DNA of 64,000 nt from Mesorhizobium_K quangtriensis (GCF_040081925.1 NZ_JBEBMF010000001.1:434001-498000); one strand, 5' to 3'. Positions 17,493 through 26,454 are shown, numbered from the stretch's first letter. A program made the numbers and translations. The notes: a model not told the origin generated them from the sequence alone.

Positions 17493-18165
17493 AGTGGGCC
17501 ACCGGGGACAGGCCCCGGACACGGTCAGAGAGCAGCGGCCGGAAAGACGGGCGCGACTTCATGCGAGTGTACCACTCGCGCGCGGCGTTGTGGCCGCTCC
17601 AGTCGATCTCGCCGAGATAGTCGAGGATGGATAGCGAGGCGGCGGCCGCAAGGTCGGCATAGGTGATGCGCGGCCCAGCGAGCCAATGGCGCGTGCCGGC
17701 CAGCCAGTTGGTGTATTTCATGTGCTGGCGCACATTGGCGCGGGCGGCGCGGATGGCGCCCGAATCGGGGGAGCCGCCGCCGAGTGCTTCCGGCATCAGC
17801 GGCTTGAGCACGCGCTCGCGCACCAGATGGCGGGTGACCTCGCTCTCGGTCTTGACCAGATACCAGTCGCACAGACGCCTGATCTCGGCGCGGTCCATCG
17901 GGTCTTCGGCGAGCAGCCGGCGGTCGCGCTTCAGCGCGCCGCGCGTCTCATCGAGATATTCGGCGATGACATTGGCCCCGATGATCGGCACGTCGCCCTC
18001 GGCCAGCAGCACCGGCAACGTGCCGGCGGCGTTGAGCGCGAGGAATTCCTTGCGCCGCGTCCACGGCTTTTCCTCGATCAGCGCCAGTTCCTCGTTGAAC
18101 TCGCCGAAAGCGAGGCGGACGAAGCGGCAGGTGGCGAACATAGGATGGTGGAAGAGCGTCAGCAT
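17473..18165 (-). CDS. Glutathione S-transferase family protein
   Basis: 230 residues with an N-terminal thioredoxin-like domain (MLTLFHHPMFATCRFVRLA, the usual start, with cis-Pro in GTLPVLL) and a helical C-terminal domain with the conserved Asp of ITYADLAAAASLSILDY. GSTs of this type conjugate or bind glutathione in the cytoplasm; substrate unknown. It is the first gene of the run leading into queG. The C-terminus (RGLSPVAHYADLDF) is common in rhizobial GSTs. Confidence 0.92.
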   Translation of the reverse strand: MLTLFHHPMFATCRFVRLAFGEFNEELALIEEKPWTRRKEFLALNAAGTLPVLLAEGDVPIIGANVIAEYLDETRGALKRDRRLLAEDPMDRAEIRRLCDWYLVKTESEVTRHLVRERVLKPLMPEALGGGSPDSGAIRAARANVRQHMKYTNWLAGTRHWLAGPRITYADLAAAASLSILDYLGEIDWSGHNAAREWYTRMKSRPSFRPLLSDRVRGLSPVAHYADLDF

Positions 18166-18325
18166 GATCCCGCGTATGAACTGAAAATGCGTCTGGCCTC
18201 GCGGAGGCTCGAACGCTAAAAGTTGAGTACCCCCGATTCAGGGTCGCCACGGCCCGCCCGACCTATAGGGCCGGTTCCTCGCCGTGACAAGCAAGAGCGG
18301 CCTCTTCCCGGAGATTGCGGCATAT

Positions 18326-19132
18326 ATGGAAAACCAGACACTTTTCGACGCCCTCGTGCTCGGCCTGCTTGAGGGACTAACCGAATTCATTCCGGTTTCC
18401 TCGACCGGGCACATACTGCTGGCCGGCCATTTCCTGGGCTTCGAGTCCACCGGTAAGGCCTTCGAGATCCTGATCCAGCTTGGCGCGATCCTCGCCATCC
18501 TGACCGTCTACTTCCACCGGCTGGTGAAGCTTCTGGTCGATTTTCCGAGCGACGGCCGCACCCGGCGCTTCGTTCTCGGCGTGCTGATCGCCTTCCTTCC
18601 GGCGGCTTTCCTCGGCGTGCTGGCGCATGGCTTCATCAAGACCGTGCTGTTCGAGACGCCCATGCTGATCTGCGTCATGCTCATCCTCGGTGGCTTCGTG
18701 CTGCTCTGGATCGACCGGCTGGAACTGAAGCCGAAATTCCATGACGTGATGGATTATCCGCTCTCGCTCTGCCTGAAGATCGGCCTTTTCCAGTGTCTGG
18801 CGCTCATCCCCGGCACGTCGCGCTCGGGCTCGACCATCGTCGGCGCGCTGCTGATGGGGACGGACAAGCGCTCGGCGGCGGAATTCTCTTTCTTCCTGGC
18901 CATGCCGACCATGGCCGGGGCCTTCGCCTATGATCTGTTCAAGAATCGCGACGTGCTGTCGAGCGCGGATATTCCGATCATAGCGGTTGGGTTCGTCGCC
19001 GCGTTCGTGTCGGCGCTTCTCGTCGTCAGGCACCTGCTGGACTACGTCTCGCGCCACGGCTTTGCGCTGTTCGCCTGGTGGCGGCTAATCGTCGGCACGG
19101 TCGGGCTGATCGCGCTTCTGATCTGGGGCTGA
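18326..19132 (+). CDS. uppP: Undecaprenyl-diphosphatase
   Basis: 268-residue integral membrane phosphatase that recycles the lipid carrier for cell-wall synthesis (BacA/UppP). The two family signatures are present: LLEGLTEFIPVSSTGH near the N-terminus and LIPGTSRSGSTIVGALL, holding the catalytic acidic and Ser/Arg residues. About eight membrane helices. The ATG at 18326 has CGGAG upstream; an upstream in-frame start at 18284 would add 14 non-family residues. It diverges from the GST gene. Confidence 0.97.
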   Translation: MENQTLFDALVLGLLEGLTEFIPVSSTGHILLAGHFLGFESTGKAFEILIQLGAILAILTVYFHRLVKLLVDFPSDGRTRRFVLGVLIAFLPAAFLGVLAHGFIKTVLFETPMLICVMLILGGFVLLWIDRLELKPKFHDVMDYPLSLCLKIGLFQCLALIPGTSRSGSTIVGALLMGTDKRSAAEFSFFLAMPTMAGAFAYDLFKNRDVLSSADIPIIAVGFVAAFVSALLVVRHLLDYVSRHGFALFAWWRLIVGTVGLIALLIWG

Positions 19133-19141
19133 CGGGTTCCG

Positions 19142-19906
19142 TCAGATTCCCATCAAACCTCGCCGCAGCAGGTCTAGCCCCAAAAGCGTGATGCCTATGC
19201 GGAACCATCGGCGGAAGGTTTCCTCCGGCATGCGTTCGAGCACCCCGGTGCCGTAGACGGTGCCGAGATAGCCCGACACGATCATTGCAAAGACCAGCGG
19301 TAGCCATTCGCGGAAGGCGAAGCCGGCGATGCCGTAGACGATGATCTTGAGCAGGTGCTGGGTCGTCATGGCCACCGCGCTGGTGGCGATCAGGGCCTTG
19401 CGGTCGGTCTCGAAGAAGCGGGCGAACAGCGTCGCCACCAGCGGCCCGGTTGCGCCGACCAGCATGGAAAGCACCGCCAGTCCGATGCTGGCGACGGCGA
19501 GGCCGGTGTGGGTCAGCCGCTCGATGCCCGGAATTTTCGCCCAGGTGAGAAAGATGATGAAGCCGCCGAGCAGGAGCTTCAGCAGCGCATCGGGAAGCTG
19601 CACGACCAGAAACACGCCGAGCACCGCGCCGACGATGCTGCCGGCGATGAAGGGTTTCGCCACGTCCATGCGGACGTGAGCGCGCTGATGCCAGGCACGG
19701 CCAGAGTTCGAGCCGAGCTGCACTGCGCCATGCACGGGGATAACCGCAGACACCGGAAAGAAGACGCCCATCAGCGCCAGCATTGCAAGGCCCCCGCCGA
19801 TGCCGAAGGCGGCGGTCAGCGCCGAGGTAAAGGCGCTGGCGACGATGAGAAGCGCTGCGACCCAGGGCTCCAGACCGGACGGCAGGAGCGCTGCGATGGT
19901 CTCCAT
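19142..19906 (-). CDS. TSUP (TauE/SafE) family membrane exporter
   Basis: 254 residues with seven to eight hydrophobic segments and the family features: GIGGGLAMLALMGVFFPV early, then the ATGPLVATLFARFF segment after the central loop. TSUP proteins move sulfur-containing organic or inorganic anions. It ends nine bases from the uppP stop (convergent) and 18 bases after the next gene on its strand, so it may share a transcript with the NDUFA9-like gene. Substrate unknown. Confidence 0.9.
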   Translation of the reverse strand: METIAALLPSGLEPWVAALLIVASAFTSALTAAFGIGGGLAMLALMGVFFPVSAVIPVHGAVQLGSNSGRAWHQRAHVRMDVAKPFIAGSIVGAVLGVFLVVQLPDALLKLLLGGFIIFLTWAKIPGIERLTHTGLAVASIGLAVLSMLVGATGPLVATLFARFFETDRKALIATSAVAMTTQHLLKIIVYGIAGFAFREWLPLVFAMIVSGYLGTVYGTGVLERMPEETFRRWFRIGITLLGLDLLRRGLMGI

Positions 19907-19924
19907 GACGGCAGAGGCTGAGCC

Positions 19925-20899
19925 TTACGCCTCGCTCTTGTGCGTGAACTGGCCGGCGGCTCGGTAGCGCCAAAGGTAGCTCGGTAGCACGGCGGCGGTC
20001 GACTTCGGCTGGATACCGATGCCAACAAGCGTGCGATGGCCTTCCTCGGCCTCGCGGGAAACGACGTTATCGCTCTTCAGCAGGGTGACCTGGTCGCGCG
20101 TCAGAAGGGGCCTCGGAAGGAGTTCGAGCACCGCCGCCTGCAATTCGGCCACAAGCCACGGCATCGGCACCAGCAGGCGCTTGCGATCGACGATCTCCAG
20201 CATCTGCTCCATGCATTCGCGGAACGTCAGCACGTTGGGACCGCCGAGTTCATAGATGCGGCCACCCTTGACGCTGCCATCGACCGAGCGTGCGATCGCC
20301 TCCGCGACGTCGCCGACGAAAACCGGCTGGAACTTGGTATTTCCGCCGCCAATCAGCGGCAGGGCTGGCGAGTAACGCGCCATGTCGGCGAAACGGTTGA
20401 AGAACTGGTCTTCCGGCCCGAACACGATCGAAGGGCGCACGATCACAGCTTCCGGGATCGCTTCGTGGACGGCTTTTTCGCCTTCCGCCTTGGTGCGGCC
20501 ATAGGCGGATGCGGAGTCGAGATCGGCCCCGATGGCAGAACCGTGCGTCAGCTTCGCGCCAGCGGCCTTGGCGGCCACCGCGATGTTTCTCGCACCAACA
20601 GCCTGCACCGCGTCGAATTTCTGCGCGCCGGACTGGTGCAGGATGCCGACGAGGTTGATGACATGGGCTGCGCCCTCGACGGCGCGCTCGATCGACCATG
20701 GCACGCGGATATTGGCCTGCACCGGCTGGATCTGGCCGACATTGCCGAGCGGCTGGACATGACCGGCAAGCTCGGGGCGACGGGTCGCGACGCGGATCAG
20801 ATAGCCGCGCTTGGCCAGCGCTCGCACCACATGCCGGCCGATGAACCCCGAGCCGCCGAAAACGGTGACGAGTTTCGGTGTTTCAAGGATTTCCGTCAT
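19925..20899 (-). CDS. Complex I NDUFA9 subunit family protein (NAD(P)H-binding atypical SDR)
   Basis: 324 residues. The Rossmann motif VFGGSGFIGRHVVRALAKRG, the YGRTKAEGE active-site-like stretch and IVRPSIVFGPEDQFFNRF are typical of the NDUFA9/39-kDa family, conserved in alphaproteobacteria. In mitochondria this protein is an accessory subunit of complex I that binds NADPH and helps stability; a role in respiratory complex I assembly here is inferred by homology. No signal peptide. It leads a likely two-gene unit with the TSUP gene. Confidence 0.9.
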   Translation of the reverse strand: MTEILETPKLVTVFGGSGFIGRHVVRALAKRGYLIRVATRRPELAGHVQPLGNVGQIQPVQANIRVPWSIERAVEGAAHVINLVGILHQSGAQKFDAVQAVGARNIAVAAKAAGAKLTHGSAIGADLDSASAYGRTKAEGEKAVHEAIPEAVIVRPSIVFGPEDQFFNRFADMARYSPALPLIGGGNTKFQPVFVGDVAEAIARSVDGSVKGGRIYELGGPNVLTFRECMEQMLEIVDRKRLLVPMPWLVAELQAAVLELLPRPLLTRDQVTLLKSDNVVSREAEEGHRTLVGIGIQPKSTAAVLPSYLWRYRAAGQFTHKSEA

Positions 20900-21013
20900 G
20901 ACTGGCTCCGGGCTTGCCGACGCTGGATTTGAAGTTGTCTCTTAGTCCGTTTTGCACAAAAGGCAAAGCATGCCGATGGCATCGCGGCGAGAGGTAGCAG
21001 GGATGCGGGACGC

Positions 21014-22024
21014 CTACTGCGCGCGCTCGGCATAGGCCGCGATGCGCCCGACCAGATCGGCGGGGACGTCGAGGCCGAGCGCCTTCGCCAGCATGCCGGC
21101 CCTGCCGCGCGCAACGCCCGGTATGTGGACGCGGTAGTCGGCGGCAAGGCGATTGGTCTGTTCCGCCAGCCGCACAGCGAAATCGGGCGCGATCAGCTTG
21201 GGCTCGATCGCCAGCACGAAGAGGCCTGTCCCGGGGCTCTCGCTGCCTTCCTTGAAAGAGGGCGCATCGAGCGACCAGTTGGCGCCGGTGACGCCCGCCG
21301 CCAGAACCTCCACCATGAGCGCGATATTCGCGCCGCGATGCCCACCGAAGGCAAGCAGAGCGCCCTTCATGGCGGCGGCCGGGTCGGTGGTCGGCTTGCC
21401 TGCGGCGTCAAGCGCCCAGCCAGCCGGAATCTCACGGCCCTGCTCCGCAGCCTCGCGGATCGAGACGAAGGCGGTGGCGCTGGACGATTGATCAATGACG
21501 AGCGGCACATTGTTGTCGACCGGAGCGGCGAAGGACAACGGATTGGTGCAATAGACAGGCTTGGTCGAGCCGGCCCCTGCGAGCATGGCCGGGCCGTTGG
21601 TGGCCGCGAAGGCGACCAGCCCCTCATTGGCGAGCCGGCTGGTAAAATGGCCGAGCTCGCCGCAGGTGAAGGCGTTGCGTTGCGCGAAGATCGCCACGCC
21701 GAAGATGCGCGCGGCCTTGGCGAAGTCACTGAAAACGCGGTCGAAGCCAGTGTGCGCGATGCCGCCGGCGGCATCCGAGACATAGACGGCGAGCGCCGGC
21801 CGCGTGATCGCGGGCTGGGCCGTTCCGTTGATGCGGCCATCTTCGAGGGCGGCGAGATAGTCGAGGAAATGCGACAGGCCGACCGACCTGAGCCCGCGCG
21901 CTTCCGCTGAAACCACGGAGGCTGCCAGGGACACGGCGGCTTCTTCGCCGGCGCCAGCGCCCAGCGCCGCCTGCTCGCAAAGCGCAATCGCTTCCGCCAG
22001 ATCCAGCCGGACCATTTCGACCAT
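21014..22024 (-). CDS. Ldh family oxidoreductase (malate/L-lactate dehydrogenase type)
   Basis: 336 residues of the NAD(P)-dependent malate/lactate/sulfolactate dehydrogenase family, which also holds delta-1-piperideine-2-carboxylate/pyrroline-2-carboxylate reductases (DpkA). Family motifs: VSAEARGLRSVGLSHF, the cofactor loop NPLSFAAPVDNNVPLVIDQSSSA-type (split here by Asn/Pro) and FGGHRGANIALMVEVL. The start at 22024 (MVEMVRLD...) leaves 10 bases after the permease stop; longer upstream codons are permease sequence from another frame. Being last in an amino acid ABC operon, a role in reducing a keto or cyclic imino acid derived from the transported compound is plausible. Confidence 0.87.
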   Translation of the reverse strand: MVEMVRLDLAEAIALCEQAALGAGAGEEAAVSLAASVVSAEARGLRSVGLSHFLDYLAALEDGRINGTAQPAITRPALAVYVSDAAGGIAHTGFDRVFSDFAKAARIFGVAIFAQRNAFTCGELGHFTSRLANEGLVAFAATNGPAMLAGAGSTKPVYCTNPLSFAAPVDNNVPLVIDQSSSATAFVSIREAAEQGREIPAGWALDAAGKPTTDPAAAMKGALLAFGGHRGANIALMVEVLAAGVTGANWSLDAPSFKEGSESPGTGLFVLAIEPKLIAPDFAVRLAEQTNRLAADYRVHIPGVARGRAGMLAKALGLDVPADLVGRIAAYAERAQ

Positions 22025-22034
22025 GTGGGAGCCT

Positions 22035-22850
22035 TTACCCCAGCCTGTTGGGTATTCGTGCCTCAAGCTTGCGGAACGCAAACACCAGAATGCCGGTAAT
22101 GCACAGGTAAACAACCGCGAGAAGAAGAAGCGGTTCATAAACAATAAAGGTCGTTTGCCGAACACGCGAGGCGACGGCGTAGATATCCACGACTGTTATG
22201 GTGGCAACCAGCGGGGTCGCCTTGAGCTGCAGGACGGTTTCGCCGGCCAGAGTGGGCAACGCGCGGTAGGTCGCCTGCGGTAGCCAGATGCGGCGGAACA
22301 CCTTCCAGCGGCTCATGCCGAAGGCCCGCGCCGCCTCCAGCTGTCCGCGCGCCACGCCGGCGAAGGCCCCGCGCATGACCTCGCCTTCGTAAGCCGCGTA
22401 GGACAGCGTCAGGGACAGGACAGCGTAGGGCCATGCCTGCCGGAGATAGGGCCAGAGGAAGGATTCGCGGATCCATGGATATTGCGGGAAGAGCGAGCCT
22501 AGCCCGTAATAGAGGAACCAGAGCTGCAGCAAGAGCGGCGTGCCGCGGATGACCGTGCAGAACCAGTAGGCTGGCCAGGACAGCCAGCGCGGGCCTGTGA
22601 CCTGCACCAGCCCGATGGGCACCGCGAGCATGAAGCCGAGGACGACGGTTACCGCGAGGATCCAGAGCGTGCGCCAGATGCCCTGCAGCGCCAGCCCGTA
22701 ATAGTTGGGCAGCCAGTCCCAGCGCATGAAGACCGCGGCACAGACCACCAGCACCACGCCGATGGCGATCAGCACGATGCGGTGCGGCTGCAGCCAGAGC
22801 GAGGCGCGCGCGCTCGCGTCGATGAGGCTGCTGGCGGTGCGCTCGCTCAT
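22035..22850 (-). CDS. Polar amino acid ABC transporter permease (HisM/GlnP type)
   Basis: 271 residues. After a hydrophilic N-terminus and a long first helix it carries the GltK/GlnP-type core: a helix around GLALQGIWRTLWILAVTVVLG, FCTVIRGTPLLLQLWFLYYG and the EAA loop GQLEAARAFGMSRWKVFRRIWLPQ. The ATG shares one base with the TGA of the previous permease (TGATG). With the other permease it forms a heteromeric channel. The extra N-terminal helix (about residues 24-42) resembles the longer member of opine/histidine transporters. Confidence 0.93.
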   Translation of the reverse strand: MSERTASSLIDASARASLWLQPHRIVLIAIGVVLVVCAAVFMRWDWLPNYYGLALQGIWRTLWILAVTVVLGFMLAVPIGLVQVTGPRWLSWPAYWFCTVIRGTPLLLQLWFLYYGLGSLFPQYPWIRESFLWPYLRQAWPYAVLSLTLSYAAYEGEVMRGAFAGVARGQLEAARAFGMSRWKVFRRIWLPQATYRALPTLAGETVLQLKATPLVATITVVDIYAVASRVRQTTFIVYEPLLLLAVVYLCITGILVFAFRKLEARIPNRLG

Positions 22851-23581
22851 CAGTGGGTCTCCATGTACATGCCGCGCCGCGCCCATCTCTCGATGCGTGC
22901 GATGATGACATTGGAGAAGAGCGTGAGCAGCAAATAGAGCACTCCGGCCGCGAGGAAGAAGGTGAAATAGGCCTTGGTTGTGCTGGCGGCGGTACGCGTT
23001 TCCTGCGTCAGTTCGTTGAAGCCGACGATGGCGAGCAACGCCGTATCCTTGGTGGCGATCAGCCAAAGATTGGCGAGGCCGGGAATAGCGAAGGGCAGCA
23101 TGGCTGGCAGCGTGATGCGCCTGAGCATCAGGCCCGGCGACATGCCATAGGCGCGCGCCGCTTCGATCTGCCCCTGCGGGATGGACAGGATCGCACCGCG
23201 GATGACTTCCGTGGAATAGGCGCCCTGCACGATGCCAAGCACGCAGATGCCGGCCACCAGCCCGTTGATGTCGATGCGCTGGTATCCGAGCACTTCCAGC
23301 AGCCGGTTGATCAGGTCCGTGCCGGCGAAATAAAGCAGCAGGATCAGCACCAGTTCGGGGATAGCGCGCACCAGCGTCGTGTAGAGACCAAGCAGGTCCT
23401 TCGTCATCGGCCCGCCATAGAGCTTGCCGAAGGCGCCGCCGATGCCGATCACGATGCCGATCGAGAAGGCGCCGACGGCGATCAGGACGGAATTCGTCAG
23501 GCCGCGCAGCAGGTTGCCGCCCCAGCCCGGCGGGCTCAGCGCCAGCAGGTCGAAGACGCTCGTCTGCGCAAGATGGATCAG
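22850..23581 (-). CDS. Polar amino acid ABC transporter permease (HisQ type), non-canonical start
   Basis: The core has the family motifs (AIPELVLILLLYFAG, GQIEAARAYGMSPGLMLRRITLP). The conserved N-terminal helix LLRGLTNSVLIAVGAFSIG lies upstream of the first ATG/GTG/TTG in frame (a GTG at 23452). Back to the upstream in-frame stop there is no ATG, GTG or TTG. I therefore place the start at a CTG at 23581, with GGGGACGGG about 11 bases before it, giving 243 residues, the usual family length. A sequencing error or another rare start (ATC, ATT) is the alternative. It follows the binding protein across a strong hairpin. Confidence 0.8.
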   Translation of the reverse strand: MIHLAQTSVFDLLALSPPGWGGNLLRGLTNSVLIAVGAFSIGIVIGIGGAFGKLYGGPMTKDLLGLYTTLVRAIPELVLILLLYFAGTDLINRLLEVLGYQRIDINGLVAGICVLGIVQGAYSTEVIRGAILSIPQGQIEAARAYGMSPGLMLRRITLPAMLPFAIPGLANLWLIATKDTALLAIVGFNELTQETRTAASTTKAYFTFFLAAGVLYLLLTLFSNVIIARIERWARRGMYMETH

Positions 23582-23669
23582 TGCTTGGATAGACCCGTCC
23601 CCATTATAGTCGGCGGCGTCCCTTTTCGGGATCTGCGCGCCGATGCCCCTCTGAAGGCATGTTCAGTGC

Positions 23670-23703
23670 AAGCCGGCCGCACCTCTGTCGATGCGGCCGG
23701 CTT
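23670..23703 (-). terminator. Intra-operon hairpin between binding-protein and permease genes
   Basis: AAGCCGGCCGCA (23670-23681) pairs perfectly with TGCGGCCGGCTT (23692-23703) over 12 bp with a 10-base loop. It lies directly after the binding-protein stop without a T-run, so it likely stabilises upstream mRNA and partly limits permease transcription. Confidence 0.55.
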
Positions 23704-23711
23704 GAAGTCGT

Positions 23712-24491
23712 TCAGCCGCCGTAGATGTCGAAGGTGAAGTACTTCTTCGTGATCTCGGCATACTTGCCGTTGTCGCGGATCGCCTTGATCGCGGCGTTCA
23801 GGCGGTCCTTGGTCGCGGTGTCGTCCTTACGCACGCCGGCGCCGACGCCCGGTCCGAGGATTTCGAGATCTTCGGCGACGTAGCCCTTCAGGTCGCAGCA
23901 GGCCTTGCCCTGCTCGGACTGGAGGAAGGCGTCGAGGGCGATTGAGTCGGCCTGCGTGGCGTCGATGCGGCCCGCGGCGAGGTCCTGGTTTGCCTCGTCC
24001 TGGGTCTGATATTCCTTGATCTCAGCCGCGTCGGCGAAGTGCTTCTTCACGTAGTCGGCGTGAACCGTCGAGGACTGCACACCGATGATCTTGCCCTTCA
24101 GGCTTTCAGGGGTCGCGTCGAAGGTCTCGCTCTTCGGTCCGATGACCGCGGTTGGCGTGTTGTAGTACTTGTCGGTGAAGTCGATCGTCTTCTGGCGCTC
24201 GGCGGTGATCGACATCGAGTTCATTATGGCGTCGATCTTCTTCGTCGTCAGCGCCGGGATAAGCCCATCCCACGGGATCGGCACCAGCTCGCATTCATAC
24301 TTCGCCTCGGCGCAGATCGCCTTGACGATCTCGACTTCCCAGCCGGTCCAGTTGCCCGATGCATCGGCCTCGTAGAAGGGCGGATAGGCTTCGGGCGAGA
24401 AGCCGACCTTGAGCGGTTCGGCGCTGGCCATCGCTGCTCCCGATGCGGCGAAGATCGCCGCTGCGGCTGCCATCTTGAGTGATTTCAACAT
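23712..24491 (-). CDS. Polar amino acid periplasmic binding protein (SBP family 3)
   Basis: 259 residues. Signal peptide up to about residue 23 (AMASA) followed by the family 3 core: GFSPEAYPPFYEADASGNWTGWEVEI, a typical ligand pocket beginning, MSITAERQKTIDFTDKYYNTP and GVQSSTVHADYVKKH. It resembles receptors for basic amino acids or opines (lysine/arginine/ornithine, HisJ/NocT), as judged from the DFTDKYYNTPT pattern. One cysteine pair (CC near residue 195) may be structural. It is the second gene of the operon ATPase - receptor - permease - permease - Ldh. Confidence 0.92.
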   Translation of the reverse strand: MLKSLKMAAAAAIFAASGAAMASAEPLKVGFSPEAYPPFYEADASGNWTGWEVEIVKAICAEAKYECELVPIPWDGLIPALTTKKIDAIMNSMSITAERQKTIDFTDKYYNTPTAVIGPKSETFDATPESLKGKIIGVQSSTVHADYVKKHFADAAEIKEYQTQDEANQDLAAGRIDATQADSIALDAFLQSEQGKACCDLKGYVAEDLEILGPGVGAGVRKDDTATKDRLNAAIKAIRDNGKYAEITKKYFTFDIYGG

Positions 24492-24538
24492 GCTTTACTC
24501 CCAGTTGTTATGAGATCGTTCCCGGTTATGGATTCTGG

Positions 24539-25354
24539 TTAGTGCGTATTGCGCAGGAACTGCTTCAGCCGTTCCGATTGCGGGTCGCCGAAAAGCTGTT
24601 CAGGCGGACCTTCTTCCTCGACGAGCCCGTTGTAGAGATAGACGACGTGCGTCGCGACGTTGCGGGCGAACTTCATTTCGTGGGTGACGAGGATCATGGT
24701 GCGACCCTCCTGCGCGAGATCGCCGATCACCCGCAGCACCTCGCCCACCAGTTCGGGGTCAAGCGCTGACGTCGGCTCGTCGAACAGCATGACGCGCGGA
24801 TCGATCGCGAGCGCGCGGGCGATCGCGCCGCGCTGCTGCTGTCCGCCGGACATGAAGGAGGGGTAGACGTCGCGCTTTTCGGCCAGCCCGACGCGCGCAA
24901 GCAGGCGTTCGGCAGTGGCGATCGCCTCGTCGCGCCTCACGCCGAGCACGTGGATCGGAACCTCGATGACGTTTTCCAGAAGCGTCATGTGGCTCCACAG
25001 GTTGAAGCTCTGGAACACCATGCCAAGTCGCGAGCGGATGCGCTCGATCTGCCGGCGATCGGCGGGGATGGTGTGGCCGTGGCTGTCCGCCTTCAGCTTT
25101 ATCTCCTCGCCGTTGACGCGAATAATGCCGCTGGTGGGATTCTCCAGGCAGTTGATGCAGCGAAGCAGAGTAGACTTGCCTGACCCGGAGCCGCCGATGA
25201 TGGCGACCACGTCGCCGTCGCGCGCCGAAAGCGAGACGCCCTTGAGCACCTCGAGCTCGCCGAACCTCTTGTGCAGGTTTTCGATGTGGATGGCTTCGGC
25301 CGCGCCATTATCTGGCTGCCGTTGCGTCAGCGAAGTGGCGGTCGCTTGTGTCAC
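24539..25354 (-). CDS. Polar amino acid ABC transporter ATP-binding protein (HisP/NocP type)
   Basis: 271 residues with Walker A (GGSGSGKST), Q-loop (VFQSFNLWSHMT), signature MSGGQQQRG (Gly where Val is usual), Walker B (VMLFDEPTSALD) and switch His (VTHEMKFAR). The insertion KADSHGHTIPADRRQIERIRSRLG after Walker A is the form seen in histidine and opine transporters, supporting a basic amino acid/opine substrate. First gene of the operon; 198 bases separate it from the divergent gene at 25553. Confidence 0.94.
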   Translation of the reverse strand: MTQATATSLTQRQPDNGAAEAIHIENLHKRFGELEVLKGVSLSARDGDVVAIIGGSGSGKSTLLRCINCLENPTSGIIRVNGEEIKLKADSHGHTIPADRRQIERIRSRLGMVFQSFNLWSHMTLLENVIEVPIHVLGVRRDEAIATAERLLARVGLAEKRDVYPSFMSGGQQQRGAIARALAIDPRVMLFDEPTSALDPELVGEVLRVIGDLAQEGRTMILVTHEMKFARNVATHVVYLYNGLVEEEGPPEQLFGDPQSERLKQFLRNTH

Positions 25355-25552
25355 CGCCTGCGGTTTCCGCGTCTGAGGTCTTGCGGGACTTCTCTACCCA
25401 TCACCCAATCACGAACTCTGTGCCCATTTGTCAGGATGGACCGGCTTTGTCGCAGTCGTCAACCGCTGAATGCGCCCGATGATGTCGCCAGCGCCTATTG
25501 ATCGGGGCAGGTGTCTGGTGCAGTGTCAGCTCCTACCTCGAAAGGGTGAGCC

Positions 25553-25828
25553 ATGAGAATCATTCACACGATTGTCGCCGCCGCGTTCCTGGCGGGTACC
25601 ACTCTGGCCGGCATGGCCCCGGCCAAGGCGCACAATAATGCGGGCGCCTTCGTTGGCGGCCTCGTGGCCGGCGCTGTTCTCGGCGGCGCGGTCGCGGCTG
25701 CCTCCCAGCCTCGTCCCTATCCCTATTACGGCTATCCGCCGCGCTATTATCCGCCGCCGCCTCCACCGCCGCCCTACGCCTACCCTCCCTATTGCGGCTA
25801 CTATCCGTATCCGCCCTGCTACAGGTAA
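25553..25828 (+). CDS. Small secreted Gly/Ala- and Tyr/Pro-rich protein
   Basis: 91 residues: a signal peptide (to about ...APAKA, residue 26), a glycine-zipper-like hydrophobic segment AFVGGLVAGAVLGGAVAAA (about residues 32-50), then a tail rich in Tyr and Pro with PPPPPPPP and three terminal Cys. Such glycine-zipper plus YP-rich proteins are common in rhizobia and are likely envelope-associated. AAGGG precedes the ATG. Function unknown; it diverges from the amino acid transporter and precedes the arginine-like operon but is not clearly part of it. Confidence 0.75.
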   Translation: MRIIHTIVAAAFLAGTTLAGMAPAKAHNNAGAFVGGLVAGAVLGGAVAAASQPRPYPYYGYPPRYYPPPPPPPPYAYPPYCGYYPYPPCYR

Positions 25829-25905
25829 GGGTCGAAGTCCTGAGCAAATGCCCCGGGTGCAATGCCGGGCAATCATGGTCACGAACAAGAGATGAGTGGC
25901 ACGAT

Positions 25906-26361
25906 ATGCGCAATCTGCTGAAGTTCACCCTTGCGACGGTTGTGGTCGTGGGCGCTCTGTCCGGACGGGCCTTTGCCCAGGAGGCGGCAGAGCCTGCCGC
26001 CGCACCTCCCGCCCCGCCGACGATGCCTGCCCCCTACGATTGCACGCTTACAGAAGCGGTGATCTGCAAGGCAGGTGCGACCTGCACCCCTGCAAAGACA
26101 CTCGGCGAGCTTCCGCTGCCTGCGCGCGTCCTCGTGCATTTCGAGAACGAGATCATCGCTACGGTCGGACCCAACGGGCTGCCGCACATCAGCAAGATCG
26201 CCGACCTGTCGAGCTCGGGCGACATCGTCGTCGCACAGGGCGTCGATGGCGGCACCGGCTGGATGCTGCACGCGACGAGCAATGACGATGAAGTCACCTT
26301 CGTCGCCGCCTCGGACGACTTCATCCTCAGTGCATTCGGCACTTGCAAGCCGGCCGAATAG
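25906..26361 (+). CDS. Secreted hypothetical protein with cysteine-containing core
   Basis: 151 residues. A signal peptide (MRNLLKFTLATVVVVGALSG...FAQ) and an Ala/Pro-rich linker lead into a compact domain with cysteines at CTLTEAVICKAGATC and a terminal GTCKPAE, suggesting disulfides in the periplasm. No known domain is recognised. The start at 25906 gives the signal peptide directly. It lies between the YP-rich protein and the DDAH-like operon. Confidence 0.72.
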   Translation: MRNLLKFTLATVVVVGALSGRAFAQEAAEPAAAPPAPPTMPAPYDCTLTEAVICKAGATCTPAKTLGELPLPARVLVHFENEIIATVGPNGLPHISKIADLSSSGDIVVAQGVDGGTGWMLHATSNDDEVTFVAASDDFILSAFGTCKPAE

Positions 26362-26454
26362 CGGCAAGCCTGTGGAATAGCGGGCAACCGCGACTGGGCG
26401 TAGCGGGAAGGCCATGCGGCCGTTATGCCGCATGATCGATACCGGAGATACGCC

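Noticed and set aside
25355..25552. Guanidine riboswitch upstream of the guanidino locus
   Set aside because: No conserved ykkC-type motifs could be recognised in this short divergent region.
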